A stretch of DNA of 35,937 nucleotides from an uncultured Lachnobacterium sp. (GCA_937889225.1 CALAST010000039.1:1-35937); one strand, 5' to 3'; counted from the stretch's first letter, positions 16,387 to 24,930 are shown. A program made the numbers and translations. The notes: a model not told the origin generated them from the letters alone.

Positions 16387-16427
16387 GCTATACTAAAAAA
16401 CAAAAAGAGATGTCTTATGATAGGACA
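16387..16427 (-). promoter_or_regulatory. XRE promoter with operator 2 on its -35
   Basis: On the minus strand AAGACA (16416-16411), an 18-bp spacer and TATAGC (16392-16387) form a plausible promoter. TGTCTTATGATAGGACA (16411-16427) is a second copy of the operator with one mismatch between its arms, centred 49 bp from operator 1. Confidence 0.5.
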
Positions 16428-16516
16428 TATAATGGAATTCAATGAAAAAATATGTCCATAAAAAATAAAAGAAAATTTTTATAATGACAGTATTTGTCCA
16501 TGAAAGGGAGTATAAT
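16423..16516 (+). promoter_or_regulatory. WYL-gene promoter region with TGTCC half-sites
   Basis: Three exact TATAAT hexamers occur on the plus strand (16428-16433, 16480-16485, 16511-16516), none with a strong -35. GGACATAT (16423-16430) and ATATGTCC (16450-16457) form an 8-bp inverted repeat, and a further TTTGTCCAT lies at 16493-16501. Activator- or repressor-dependent transcription of the WYL gene is likely. Confidence 0.45.
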
Positions 16517-16555
16517 GTAAGAAAAATTAGAAAATTACAAAAAAGGATAAAGTAA

Positions 16556-17515
16556 ATGGGAAAAAAATCGGAAGATAAGGCAGAGCGTGTTTTGTCTATG
16601 TATACAAGATTAAAACATGGGAAAGTAATTAAAAAAGAAAAAGAGAGCCAGAACTATCATGTTTCATCTCGAACCATTCAAAGAGATATTGCAGATATTC
16701 AATGTTTTTTGCAGAATCAGAATGTTGATACGGGAGAGATGCAGGAAATTGTTTATGACAAACATCAAGGTGGATATGTTTTGCAAACGAAGTCTACAAA
16801 TCAGTTAGATAGTAAAGAAATTTTAGCAACAGCAAAGATATTGTTAGACAGCAGAGCATTGATGAAAAGTGAGCTATTTCCAATTATTCATAAGTTGGTG
16901 AAGATGTGTAGTGATGAAGCAGAAGTAAAGATGATAGAAGATGTATTGAGAAACGAAATGTATCATTATGTAGAGCTTCAGCATGGAAAAAAGTTGTTGG
17001 AACGATTGTGGAAGTTGGAACAGGCAGTTAAGGAACAAAAGTTTATAGAAGTTGAATATAGAAAAAGAAAGAATAAGGAATTAGTTAAAAGAAAAATAAA
17101 GCCCGTAGGTATTATATTTTCCGGATTTTATTTTTACTTAACAGCTTTTATAGAGGATATTGATAAAGAACAAGTATTTCAAAATCCGGATGATGTCTTT
17201 CCGACGATTTATAGAGTAGATAGATTGCAAGAGTTTCGTGTTTTAGAGGAACATTTTGCTATTCCGTATACGGAACGGTTTGAAGAAGGAGAATTTCGGA
17301 AAAGAGTGCAGTTTATGTATGGTGGGAAGTTAAGGAAAGTGGAGTTTACTTATACAGGTAATGCTATTGATTGTGTTCTTGACAGATTTCCAACAGGTAA
17401 AATTATAAAAGAAGATAATGGAAAGTATGTGGTATCTGCAGAGGTGTTTGGAATGGGGATAGAGACTTGGATTAGAGGACAAGGGGATATCGTTAGGGAT
17501 GTGAAATATAAGTAG
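16556..17515 (+). CDS. WYL-domain transcription regulator
   Basis: A 319-residue HTH-WYL-WCX regulator. The N-terminal winged helix (about 8-75) contains YHVSSRTIQRDIADIQCFL. The WYL domain lies at about 155-230 (FIEVEYRKRKNKELVKRKIKPVGIIFSGFYFYLTAF, then IYRVDRLQEF), and the C-terminal WCX part at about 255-319 (KVEFTYTGNAIDCVLDRFPTGKI; WIRGQGDIVRDV). WYL regulators bind nucleic-acid or nucleotide ligands and are often found controlling bacterial defence loci (BrxR and CapW types). It precedes the GTPase cassette on the same strand and is separated from it only by a decayed second WYL tail. It is the best candidate for the cassette's regulator. A poor AAAAAGGAT ribosome site precedes the ATG. 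Confidence 0.9.
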   Translation: MGKKSEDKAERVLSMYTRLKHGKVIKKEKESQNYHVSSRTIQRDIADIQCFLQNQNVDTGEMQEIVYDKHQGGYVLQTKSTNQLDSKEILATAKILLDSRALMKSELFPIIHKLVKMCSDEAEVKMIEDVLRNEMYHYVELQHGKKLLERLWKLEQAVKEQKFIEVEYRKRKNKELVKRKIKPVGIIFSGFYFYLTAFIEDIDKEQVFQNPDDVFPTIYRVDRLQEFRVLEEHFAIPYTERFEEGEFRKRVQFMYGGKLRKVEFTYTGNAIDCVLDRFPTGKIIKEDNGKYVVSAEVFGMGIETWIRGQGDIVRDVKYK

Positions 17516-17563
17516 TTTGTGTTTATAAGAAAGTGGTCAAAGTGAATTAAAAAGGTATAGTTT

Positions 17564-17854
17564 ATGTATGCTAAGAAATTGTGGAAAATTAATATGAAAT
17601 GTAAGGAGAAAAGTGTGGAAGTTGTATTAAATAGATTACCAACAGAAGAAATTGGTAATGCAGATCAACATTTAATGGATGAAGATGATATATAGTTTGT
17701 TTCATCACTTGATTTAAGTAAACATCCGATGAAAAATGTAAAATATAAAATAAGAATTAAGTATTACAAGGTTATTTCTCCGACCCAATTTGTCGAGGAA
17801 ATTAAGGAAGAAATCAAAAAGATGAGTAGTTGTTACATCGAATATTCTAATTGA
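17564..17854 (+). pseudogene. Decayed C-terminal domain of a second WYL regulator
   Basis: A frame open from ATG 17564 gives 43 residues (KSVEVVLNRLPTEEI), then an in-frame TAG at 17693-17695. The same frame continues with SSLDLSKHPMKNVKYKIRI and YKVISPTQFVEEIKEEIKKM to TGA 17852-17854. The second part is the typical end of WYL proteins (VISP..FVEEIKEEIKKM), and the first part parallels the WCX strand KVEFTYTGNAIDCVLDRFP of the gene just upstream. No HTH or WYL domain remains. It is best read as the relic of a second WYL gene, lost by deletion and a nonsense mutation. Confidence 0.65.
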
Positions 17855-17865
17855 AGTTTCGATGT
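17835..17865. promoter_or_regulatory. Inverted repeat just upstream of the GTPase cassette
   Basis: ACATCGAA (17835-17842) and TTCGATGT (17858-17865) are perfect 8-bp arms around a 15-nt centre, 24 bp before the first GTPase gene. It may be an operator or, with the TTTTC that follows, a weak terminator. No clear promoter is seen here. Confidence 0.45.
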
Positions 17866-17889
17866 TTTCAACTTGAGAGGTAAAATGAT

Positions 17890-20367
17890 ATGAAAGAAAT
17901 TACTTTGGCTAATGAAGTTAAAACTATCCTTTCGTATTCCGAACAGCGGAAACTTCGTTATGCCAGCGACTTAAACTGGCTAGAAACTTGGGAAAATTTA
18001 TGGACATCCGATAGAATCCGTGTTGGCGTAGTCGGTGTTACAAGCAGTGGAAAATCCACATTGATAAATGCTTTATTGGGAGATAATCTTTTATCTGTAG
18101 CGGTACGTCCGTCGTCCAGCCAATTAGTTAGTTGTTCTTATGCAAAAGAGCGTTCTGCGATAGTCTATTTTCTGAATGGGGATAAAAAAACAATCGGAGA
18201 TACAGCACAGTTGAAAGATTCAATCGTGCAGTATTCCGACGAAAACTATAACAAACGGAACGAAAAACAAGTGGCTCAGCTTGAACTTTCCACACCTAAC
18301 TTTGATTTGGGCGAGGATGTTCTATTGGTTGATAGTCCTGGATTGGATGCAACCGGATACGAAGCACATGAAAAGTTGACATTGGAAACGCTTCTCCCTA
18401 CTGTTGATGTAGTTATTTTTGTAACGACAGTTAAATCGGAAGTTGATAAGAAAATGAAGCAAACGCTTGACACCATTGCAAAGTATAATTGCCCTGTCAT
18501 GGTTGTTCAAAATATGCTTGATGCAGTTCGTCCAAGTGTTGACGGAAGAAAAAGTGCTGCAGATGTGGCAAGAGAAAGAATGAACCGAGTTCAGCTTGCT
18601 GTAGAACAGTCAAGAATCAAAAATAAAAAGGAAGTCAAGATTTCTCAAATTTCTGCTGTTATGGCTATGCAGTATCGGTGTCAGAAAGAACATAGTGAGG
18701 ATGATACACGCAAATTCCAGCGTTCTCGTTACGAGAGCTTTGTATCTGGTGTAAAAGAATTGGTTGAATCCAAAAGACCGGAAATAGAAAATCAGAGAGT
18801 GAAAACTATTTTGGAGCACATTGAGGAACTTATTCAACAAGAAGATAAACGCACTCAAAATATTAGCAATACTGCTGTTTTTATTGATAATACACTCACC
18901 ATTGTATCAGATAAGGTTACCGAAGCACTAGATAACACTTATGATGATATTCAAGGTGTTATTCTGGAATTACAGAAGATGTATGATAAATACTTCTCCA
19001 ATAAAAAAACGACAAAAAAAGGAAAAGATTCTGATTTTTTCTCAGGCTTCGCATCAACACTATTTTCTTTTTCAAAAGAGTCGCTTGGTGAGGAAGAAAT
19101 AAAGGAAATCAAAAGTGCAGTTAAATTGTTTGAAACAAAGGTTATTCAAAGTGTGGGTGTTTTTTCGACTAAATGTTCTGAAGCAATTAAAAAGCTAAAC
19201 TTGCCTACTCGTGATTTATGGAGTTATAATGGTCTTCCACGTATGCCCGAAGTTGAAGTTAAAACAAAGACAGTTGAGCGTAGCAGAACGGTAAAAAAGA
19301 AAGGTTTTGGACATACCTTTGTCAGAGCCATTACATTTGGTCTTTACAAAGGAACGGAAACAGAGTATTATACCGAAACTATCGTTGATGACGAGGCAAC
19401 ACGGGAATCTGCAAAGCGTTATATTGAACGTCTTCAGTTTGAATATGGAAAAACGCTTGAGACTTGGTACAAAAATGCACAATCAACGGTTTTGTCTATA
19501 CAGCAAGAAATCGACCTTCGTATTGTGGCTATCCAAGAAAAAGAACAGCAAGTTCTAGATGCTGCCGATTGGAAACAAATCCGAGAAGCTCTTGAGAAGT
19601 GCATTAGTGCGTATGGCGGTATAGGAAGTACCTCTGTGCAAGCGAAGCCTAAACAGGAGAAGCAAAAACAACAGATACAAGACAGTACCAAACTTATCAA
19701 AGTTCCTACTAAAATTGGTCGGCTATATAGTGCCGCTGAAAAATATCTGTTGTCGGTACAAGGTTCCTCTTTTAATTACGCTATTCAATCGCAAGAGCGA
19801 AAAGATTGTCCGGCATTGGTAGTGTCAAATAGTTTTGATAATCTATCTGATTTTCTGTATCGGTCTTACAAAATCAAAAAAAGCGATTTTGTGAAAGAAA
19901 CCATATATAACCTCTCTGATGAATTAACGGTGGCTTGTTCACCAACGGAAATTCAGATAAAGTCTATGCAAAAAAGCTTAACCACAACAGTAGGCATAAA
20001 TGTATTTTTGCTGATAAATGGTTTGCAATTTCATACAGAATACGAAACGGCGCTTCGATATAACATACAAAGCAACTTAGGACAGAATGATGCATTGTTT
20101 TTAGTTATTCAAGATTTTGAAATTTTGGCTAACGGAAATGCAATCACAGAATGTATTAGGTCTGTCCGTATGGAACAAGATTCCTATAAGGGTATTGTCC
20201 TAATTAGTCATGAAAACCCAGTATATAATATGGCTATGGTTCATGCTCAAACTACCACGGGTAAACTCAAAGAAGAAACGATGTTTTATAATTCTTTAAC
20301 AACCAATTTCCCGTCTTTGGTTGATGAAGTTGCAAAGAAGCGTATAAACAATATACTGCGTACCTAA
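17890..20367 (+). CDS. Dynamin-like GTPase, long form (cassette gene 1)
   Basis: An 825-residue large GTPase. G1 is GVTSSGKST (49-57), G3 is DSPG (148-151) and G4 is NMLD (208-211). In the G2 region the usual Thr pair is replaced by RPSSSQ (73-78). Long helical stretches follow (about 285-360 and 400-440), as in dynamin-family stalks. A short segment at about 378-395 (FFSGFASTLFSFS) and a basic one at about 465-495 (KKKGFGHTFVRAITFGLYKG) might touch membrane. After a Gln/Lys linker (KPKQEKQKQQ, near 595-605) a further domain of about 215 residues has alternating hydrophobic strands (INVFLLINGLQ, DALFLVIQDFEIL, YKGIVLISHEN) and is not part of known bacterial dynamins as far as I can tell. First gene of a seven-gene operon; GAGAGG lies about 10 bases before the ATG. 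Confidence 0.85.
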   Translation: MKEITLANEVKTILSYSEQRKLRYASDLNWLETWENLWTSDRIRVGVVGVTSSGKSTLINALLGDNLLSVAVRPSSSQLVSCSYAKERSAIVYFLNGDKKTIGDTAQLKDSIVQYSDENYNKRNEKQVAQLELSTPNFDLGEDVLLVDSPGLDATGYEAHEKLTLETLLPTVDVVIFVTTVKSEVDKKMKQTLDTIAKYNCPVMVVQNMLDAVRPSVDGRKSAADVARERMNRVQLAVEQSRIKNKKEVKISQISAVMAMQYRCQKEHSEDDTRKFQRSRYESFVSGVKELVESKRPEIENQRVKTILEHIEELIQQEDKRTQNISNTAVFIDNTLTIVSDKVTEALDNTYDDIQGVILELQKMYDKYFSNKKTTKKGKDSDFFSGFASTLFSFSKESLGEEEIKEIKSAVKLFETKVIQSVGVFSTKCSEAIKKLNLPTRDLWSYNGLPRMPEVEVKTKTVERSRTVKKKGFGHTFVRAITFGLYKGTETEYYTETIVDDEATRESAKRYIERLQFEYGKTLETWYKNAQSTVLSIQQEIDLRIVAIQEKEQQVLDAADWKQIREALEKCISAYGGIGSTSVQAKPKQEKQKQQIQDSTKLIKVPTKIGRLYSAAEKYLLSVQGSSFNYAIQSQERKDCPALVVSNSFDNLSDFLYRSYKIKKSDFVKETIYNLSDELTVACSPTEIQIKSMQKSLTTTVGINVFLLINGLQFHTEYETALRYNIQSNLGQNDALFLVIQDFEILANGNAITECIRSVRMEQDSYKGIVLISHENPVYNMAMVHAQTTTGKLKEETMFYNSLTTNFPSLVDEVAKKRINNILRT

Positions 20368-20390
20368 TCGGACGCTGAAAGGAGATTGAC

Positions 20391-21296
20391 ATGCAATCTA
20401 AAGATATTATTTTACAGGTTTCAGAAGAAACCGCCGAGGTAATGGAAGAAATATCCGAGCAACTTTTTGATGAGTCTGAAGCTCGCTTTGATGAAATCGT
20501 TGAGGCGATTGGAGATTCGATAAAGAAAATCGAGAAGTTATATTCTGATTTTACCGGATATGCTAGCAAAACAGATACAAAGTTATCCTCTAATCAAACA
20601 GATGTTTTGAATAGGTTTGGAGATGTGTTAGATGCTCTCGGTGATTTCAAAAAATATGCTAGTGAACAGTACATTAAAATTGAAGAAAAAAACGACCGCT
20701 TGATAGAGATTGTGGCTGATGTGCCTCAACTTATTCAAGCAATTTCAAAAATCATTTCTGAGTCCTCTGAAACCGCAAAAGAGGTTGAAACCACTCTATT
20801 GCAGGCAGTGAATGGTGTTGTAGAAAATTTAATGCAAATTCAAAAGATTCAAGCCGATATTGTGGATAAGCTAAATTCTGATGACAGTCGAGAAAAGTTA
20901 ACTTTTACTCTAAACAAATTGTCTGAAATCGAACAGGAAATCCAACAAACTAAGGATACGTTAGGAAATGTTTCTGACACCTTACACAACAGCAATACGT
21001 TCATCGAACAAATGCTTTCTTCCGTAAAAGGATTGCAAGAGAACGAAGAAAGAATACTTGTTGCAAGCAGAAAGAATGATGATAAAGTTGATGAATTGGC
21101 TAAGCAGAGTCAAGAAAGTTCTAAACTTCTGCTTGAGAAAGTGGGTGATGTATTGACTTGTCTTGAAACGCTTTCTCACACTATCAAAGCAGTTGCTGAT
21201 AAGCAGAGTGAACTGTGCGACAAGCAAGCTGAACTTGAAAAAGATGTGAAATATTTAAAATTGCCATTCTTTAAAAGATGGTTTACGAAAGGATGA
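20391..21296 (+). CDS. Coiled-coil protein with basic aromatic tail (cassette gene 2)
   Basis: A 301-residue, almost wholly helical, acidic protein with heptad-like spacing throughout (for example EIVEAIGDSIKKIEKLYSDF; ETAKEVETTLLQAVNGVVENL; LNKLSEIEQEIQQTKDTLGNV). It lacks a signal peptide and transmembrane helix. It ends with KYLKLPFFKRWFTKG, a short basic and aromatic tail that could act as an amphipathic membrane anchor. It resembles chemoreceptor-type coiled coils in composition only, and I recognise no family. It starts 23 bp after the first GTPase gene with a strong GAAAGGAG site, and its stop codon overlaps the likely start of the second GTPase gene (ATGA). A structural bridge or polymerising partner for the GTPases is a reasonable guess. 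Confidence 0.8.
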   Translation: MQSKDIILQVSEETAEVMEEISEQLFDESEARFDEIVEAIGDSIKKIEKLYSDFTGYASKTDTKLSSNQTDVLNRFGDVLDALGDFKKYASEQYIKIEEKNDRLIEIVADVPQLIQAISKIISESSETAKEVETTLLQAVNGVVENLMQIQKIQADIVDKLNSDDSREKLTFTLNKLSEIEQEIQQTKDTLGNVSDTLHNSNTFIEQMLSSVKGLQENEERILVASRKNDDKVDELAKQSQESSKLLLEKVGDVLTCLETLSHTIKAVADKQSELCDKQAELEKDVKYLKLPFFKRWFTKG

Positions 21297-23134
21297 TAAA
21301 GGATATGGTAGATTATGTTATAGGCGATTCAAGGCTTCTTGAATTGTTGGACAAGTATTCTGCTGTTGTTGGCGAACGAGAAACCAAAGTTTCCGACATT
21401 ATTAGCAAATTGGCACAGGGCGTACAAAATCCAGAACTTATTGTGCCGGTATTGGGTTCACAGGGTATGGGAAAAAGCACTCTTATAAATGCTATTCTCG
21501 GTGCGAATATTCTTCCCAATGATGCAGATGAAACAACGTGTGTTCCTGTAGAGATTCGTTATGGAACAAACGAAAAAGCTGTTGTCTATTTCCAATCTGG
21601 AGAAACCGCGGAAATTGAACTTTCCTGCGATTCTTTGCGAGAGTTTGTTGATAACAACGAGAATGATGGCAACGAAAAGTGTGTATCATATATCGCACTT
21701 GAAACACCGAGCGAATTACTTAAAACAGGTCTTGTTATTGTTGATCTTCCTGGTGTAGGCTCTCTAACACAGAATAACCACGAAACAACAATGCGATATA
21801 TTCGTCAGTTGTGTACGGCTATTTTTGTTATTCCTACCGTGCCTACAATTCGACGTAGCGAAAAAGTGTTTATTCGTGGTGCATGGAGTAGCTTTTCTTC
21901 AGCAATCTTTGTTCAGAACAGATGGGATGATGAAACAGACCAAGAGGTCAGCGATTCCGTGGCATTCAACTCGTTGGTGTTAAAGAATATCGCAAAAAAC
22001 GCCAACACAACATTCAATGGAAAAATTTGTGTGGTTAATGCGTACAGAGCCATTTTGAGCAGACTCCATAATGATTCCGCAGAGTGTGAACGTTCTAATC
22101 TGCCAGAGCTTCTTAACGAGTTGGAAAACCTCGGTAAAAATCGAATCAATTTAGAGACCGCTAACTTCAAGGCGAAAGTTGCCTCTTATATTGATGCTGC
22201 ACAAGCGACTATTATGCAGTATATCGCAGAAAGCCAGATGAACGAAGAACAGCTCCGAATTGAAAGAGAAAGAATCCGTGAAGAATTCAATTCTGCAACA
22301 AACGAGATTCAACAGCTTGTGGATGACTTGTTGGAGTGTGTAGACGAAGAAAAAAATAAAGCTGATATTTTTGCAGGAGAGTTGTCAAGAACCTCTGCTG
22401 AAAACCTCCGTGCTGACATTCGTAAGCTCATAGATAGTGGTATCGTTGATGGAGAGCAATTAACAGAAGCGTTCTCAGATTATCAAGAAAAATATCTCTT
22501 GGATGCCGTCGAACAGCATTATGACTATATGAACACTATGATTTACGAGCTCGGCAAAAAGCTCGAAGTGTTGGCAGAAAAAATTTATCTTGAACGTGCG
22601 TCATCCTTTGAAGCTCAGAAATTTGAAAACGGACAAGCTTTCAAATTTGAGAAAGGTATGAAGATTGGTATTGATGTAGCAAGTGCTATTGGTGGTGGTT
22701 TGGTTGGTACACAACTTGGTGTTTGGGCAGGTGCAAAACTTGGTGCTGTAATTGGTTCCGCTGCGGGACCTGTTGGTACAGTAGTTGGAGTCATCGCAGG
22801 TGTTGGAGTGGTAGTTGCAGGAAGTCTGTTAGGCAAAAAAGCAAAACAGGAGATTACCGCTAAACGAGGCTTGCAAGCAAAAAGAGCTATCGAGCCATTT
22901 ATCGAGGAATTTAAAGATAAAATCTATATATCTATCTCCTCTAACACAAATGCAGTTATGGACAACATTACAGAAGTTCTTCAGTCTTACATAGAAGACC
23001 GCAGAAATTATTATGCAGATATGATGCATTCGAAAGAACAGGCGAATGATGCAGAGTATAGAGTAGGTTTTGATATTCCCGAATTGAACGAGCATTACGC
23101 TTATCTTGAAAGTAAAAAGGAGGCTTTGAAATGA
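21293..23134 (+). CDS. Dynamin-like GTPase with Gly-rich membrane segment (cassette gene 3)
   Basis: A 613-residue large GTPase. G1 is GSQGMGKST (55-63), the G2 Thr pair is in DETTCVP (81-82), G3 is DLPG (151-154) and G4 is NRWD (209-212), all intact. Helices at about 300-450 form the likely stalk. Residues of about 457-512 are a Gly/Ala/Val-rich, uncharged stretch (ASAIGGGLVGTQLGVWAG; AAGPVGTVVGVIAGVGVVVA) that looks like two membrane-inserting helices, the counterpart of the dynamin paddle. It overlaps the previous gene by 4 bp (ATGA). In-frame ATGs at 21278 and 21305 are alternatives; none has a well-spaced ribosome site, so coupling to the upstream gene probably matters. Confidence 0.87.
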   Translation: MIKDMVDYVIGDSRLLELLDKYSAVVGERETKVSDIISKLAQGVQNPELIVPVLGSQGMGKSTLINAILGANILPNDADETTCVPVEIRYGTNEKAVVYFQSGETAEIELSCDSLREFVDNNENDGNEKCVSYIALETPSELLKTGLVIVDLPGVGSLTQNNHETTMRYIRQLCTAIFVIPTVPTIRRSEKVFIRGAWSSFSSAIFVQNRWDDETDQEVSDSVAFNSLVLKNIAKNANTTFNGKICVVNAYRAILSRLHNDSAECERSNLPELLNELENLGKNRINLETANFKAKVASYIDAAQATIMQYIAESQMNEEQLRIERERIREEFNSATNEIQQLVDDLLECVDEEKNKADIFAGELSRTSAENLRADIRKLIDSGIVDGEQLTEAFSDYQEKYLLDAVEQHYDYMNTMIYELGKKLEVLAEKIYLERASSFEAQKFENGQAFKFEKGMKIGIDVASAIGGGLVGTQLGVWAGAKLGAVIGSAAGPVGTVVGVIAGVGVVVAGSLLGKKAKQEITAKRGLQAKRAIEPFIEEFKDKIYISISSNTNAVMDNITEVLQSYIEDRRNYYADMMHSKEQANDAEYRVGFDIPELNEHYAYLESKKEALK

Positions 23135-24930
23135 CTTTTTCTGACTTGAAAAGAAAACATGAAATTATACAAAAGCTGATTGATGCTATAGGAGACAGCG
23201 AGCTTTCCACCTTGTCTAAGTTTATGCGTAGTAGAATTTCCTATCCAGAAAGCTATGTTACGATGCTTGGAGAAACAAGTAGCGGAAAAACTACGCTTAT
23301 CAATGGACTTCTTAAAGAAAGACTCTTAAAAACAAGTGCCGCTCCTACTACGGGTTCAATAGTAGAGGTACTGTTTGATTCCGAGATCAAGTCTCCCGAA
23401 TACTATGCCATCAACTGTGATGCCACGATGGAACAACTTGACGTTAATACTTTTGTGGAGTTATCAAGTAATCCGGACGAGTTGTTATCACGGCTACAAA
23501 TCGCAGTACCGGAAGTCGATGGTCTTGCAGGATTAAGATTATTCGATACTCCTGGTTATGGCTCCATCGTTGATAAGCATGAGGAAGTATTGCGTGAGTT
23601 TATTCCTAACAGTGATGTCATTATCTATGTTATTGGCTATAAAATAGGTATTCAAGAAAACGATTTCCTCTTTATGCGGTGCATCCAGGAATTGATACAC
23701 GATGATACCGATGTGATAGTTGTTGTTAATCGTTGCCCGGCAACCGTGTCTGAAAAAGATAGGCGAATGACTGAAATTCGTCGTTATGCAGAGGATTTGT
23801 TCCATAGGAACATTCCTATTTTTACTGTTGTAGCTGAAGCCAACAATACTGGTGAGACTTTACCACAAGCAACCGACCTATGGGCTTATGTTAATAAATT
23901 ATTAAATTCACAGGAAAGACAGCAGACCTTAATTAATACACTGAACGCATATTTGGATGACCTTCTGGCACAGGCAGATAGTATCATCGAGAAACACGAG
24001 ATTGCGAATCTTATGTCTCAGAAGGAGAAAGAAGAACTGAGTGTGTGTGCCGATAATCTTCGTCAAAAAGGCACTAACATCGTTATTACAGAGATAGTTC
24101 CTACTTTCGACAGACTAATAGCTAATACTCCGAGATTGTTGGAGCAGGCAAAAGAAACAATTTATGCTGAACTCTCTGAATCTATTGACGACGAGAAAAC
24201 AGGGCGAATGGATGAAACTATTGCTTTTGTAAACAACCATTCTCTCCCGTTGGCTATCAATCGTGAAACTAAGGAATACGAAAGACGGTTGATGTTAGAG
24301 CTTGATGCTATGAATGAGCGTGTGGACGACTATCTTAATGAAGCAATCGCCAATTACTATCACGAAATTGAACTTCACTTTGCATCTAATGCTGAACTTG
24401 CAGTTCGTGCAAGTGGAGGGAAAATCGTTGGAAAAATGATGGAGAATGGATTGCGTCAATACTTTGCTGCTTTTGGTGGTGCTGGTGGTGCAGGAGCAGG
24501 TGTCGCCAATGCTGCCAAGCATTTATTGAAGAAAACAGGAGATCTCTTTGGCAAAAGGTTTTCTCGCGAAACCTACAATGCTCTGGCTCATACCTTGAAA
24601 AAAATTGGGTTTACTTCGGTTAAAACAATAGGAAACATTGTTACTGTAATAATCGAAGTTGCACAGGTTATTATTGATTATTCAACATGGAAACCCAAGC
24701 TGAAAAAGCAGGTCAAAAAAGGATTGGGAGAATGGTATGACAAGACTGTAGAAACTGTAACCAAAGACTTAGGAAATCTTAAATCCGAAAACATTAAGAC
24801 GTTGAAGGCTATTATCAACGATGTTGCTTCTGCTTATGAATTGGAGGCAGAAGAAATGGTTGAGAATATGCCTGAGCTAATAGCCTTGAAAGCGGAAACA
24901 CACAAGAAATTGGAGGAAGTTAAATTATGA
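23131..24930 (+). CDS. Dynamin-like GTPase with degenerate G4 (cassette gene 4)
   Basis: A 599-residue protein. G1 is GETSSGKTT (47-55), G2 is PTTG (72-75) and G3 is DTPG (139-142). At the G4 position the sequence is VVVNRCPA (Asn 200, Arg, Cys, Pro), so the guanine-specifying Asp is absent. A helical stalk follows (about 270-430). A small Gly/Ala-rich patch (FGGAGGAGAGVANAA, about 447-461) and a hydrophobic helix (IGNIVTVIIEVAQVIID, about 500-516) could contact membrane. It may have relaxed nucleotide specificity or act as a regulatory partner of the other two GTPases, as in heteromeric bacterial dynamins. It starts in a 4-bp overlap with the previous gene, with a strong AAAAAGGAGG site. Confidence 0.87.
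   Translation: MTFSDLKRKHEIIQKLIDAIGDSELSTLSKFMRSRISYPESYVTMLGETSSGKTTLINGLLKERLLKTSAAPTTGSIVEVLFDSEIKSPEYYAINCDATMEQLDVNTFVELSSNPDELLSRLQIAVPEVDGLAGLRLFDTPGYGSIVDKHEEVLREFIPNSDVIIYVIGYKIGIQENDFLFMRCIQELIHDDTDVIVVVNRCPATVSEKDRRMTEIRRYAEDLFHRNIPIFTVVAEANNTGETLPQATDLWAYVNKLLNSQERQQTLINTLNAYLDDLLAQADSIIEKHEIANLMSQKEKEELSVCADNLRQKGTNIVITEIVPTFDRLIANTPRLLEQAKETIYAELSESIDDEKTGRMDETIAFVNNHSLPLAINRETKEYERRLMLELDAMNERVDDYLNEAIANYYHEIELHFASNAELAVRASGGKIVGKMMENGLRQYFAAFGGAGGAGAGVANAAKHLLKKTGDLFGKRFSRETYNALAHTLKKIGFTSVKTIGNIVTVIIEVAQVIIDYSTWKPKLKKQVKKGLGEWYDKTVETVTKDLGNLKSENIKTLKAIINDVASAYELEAEEMVENMPELIALKAETHKKLEEVKL

Noticed and set aside
22615..22836. Pro/Thr-rich ORF on the minus strand
   Set aside because: It is the antisense shadow of the Gly/Ala/Val-rich segment of the second GTPase.
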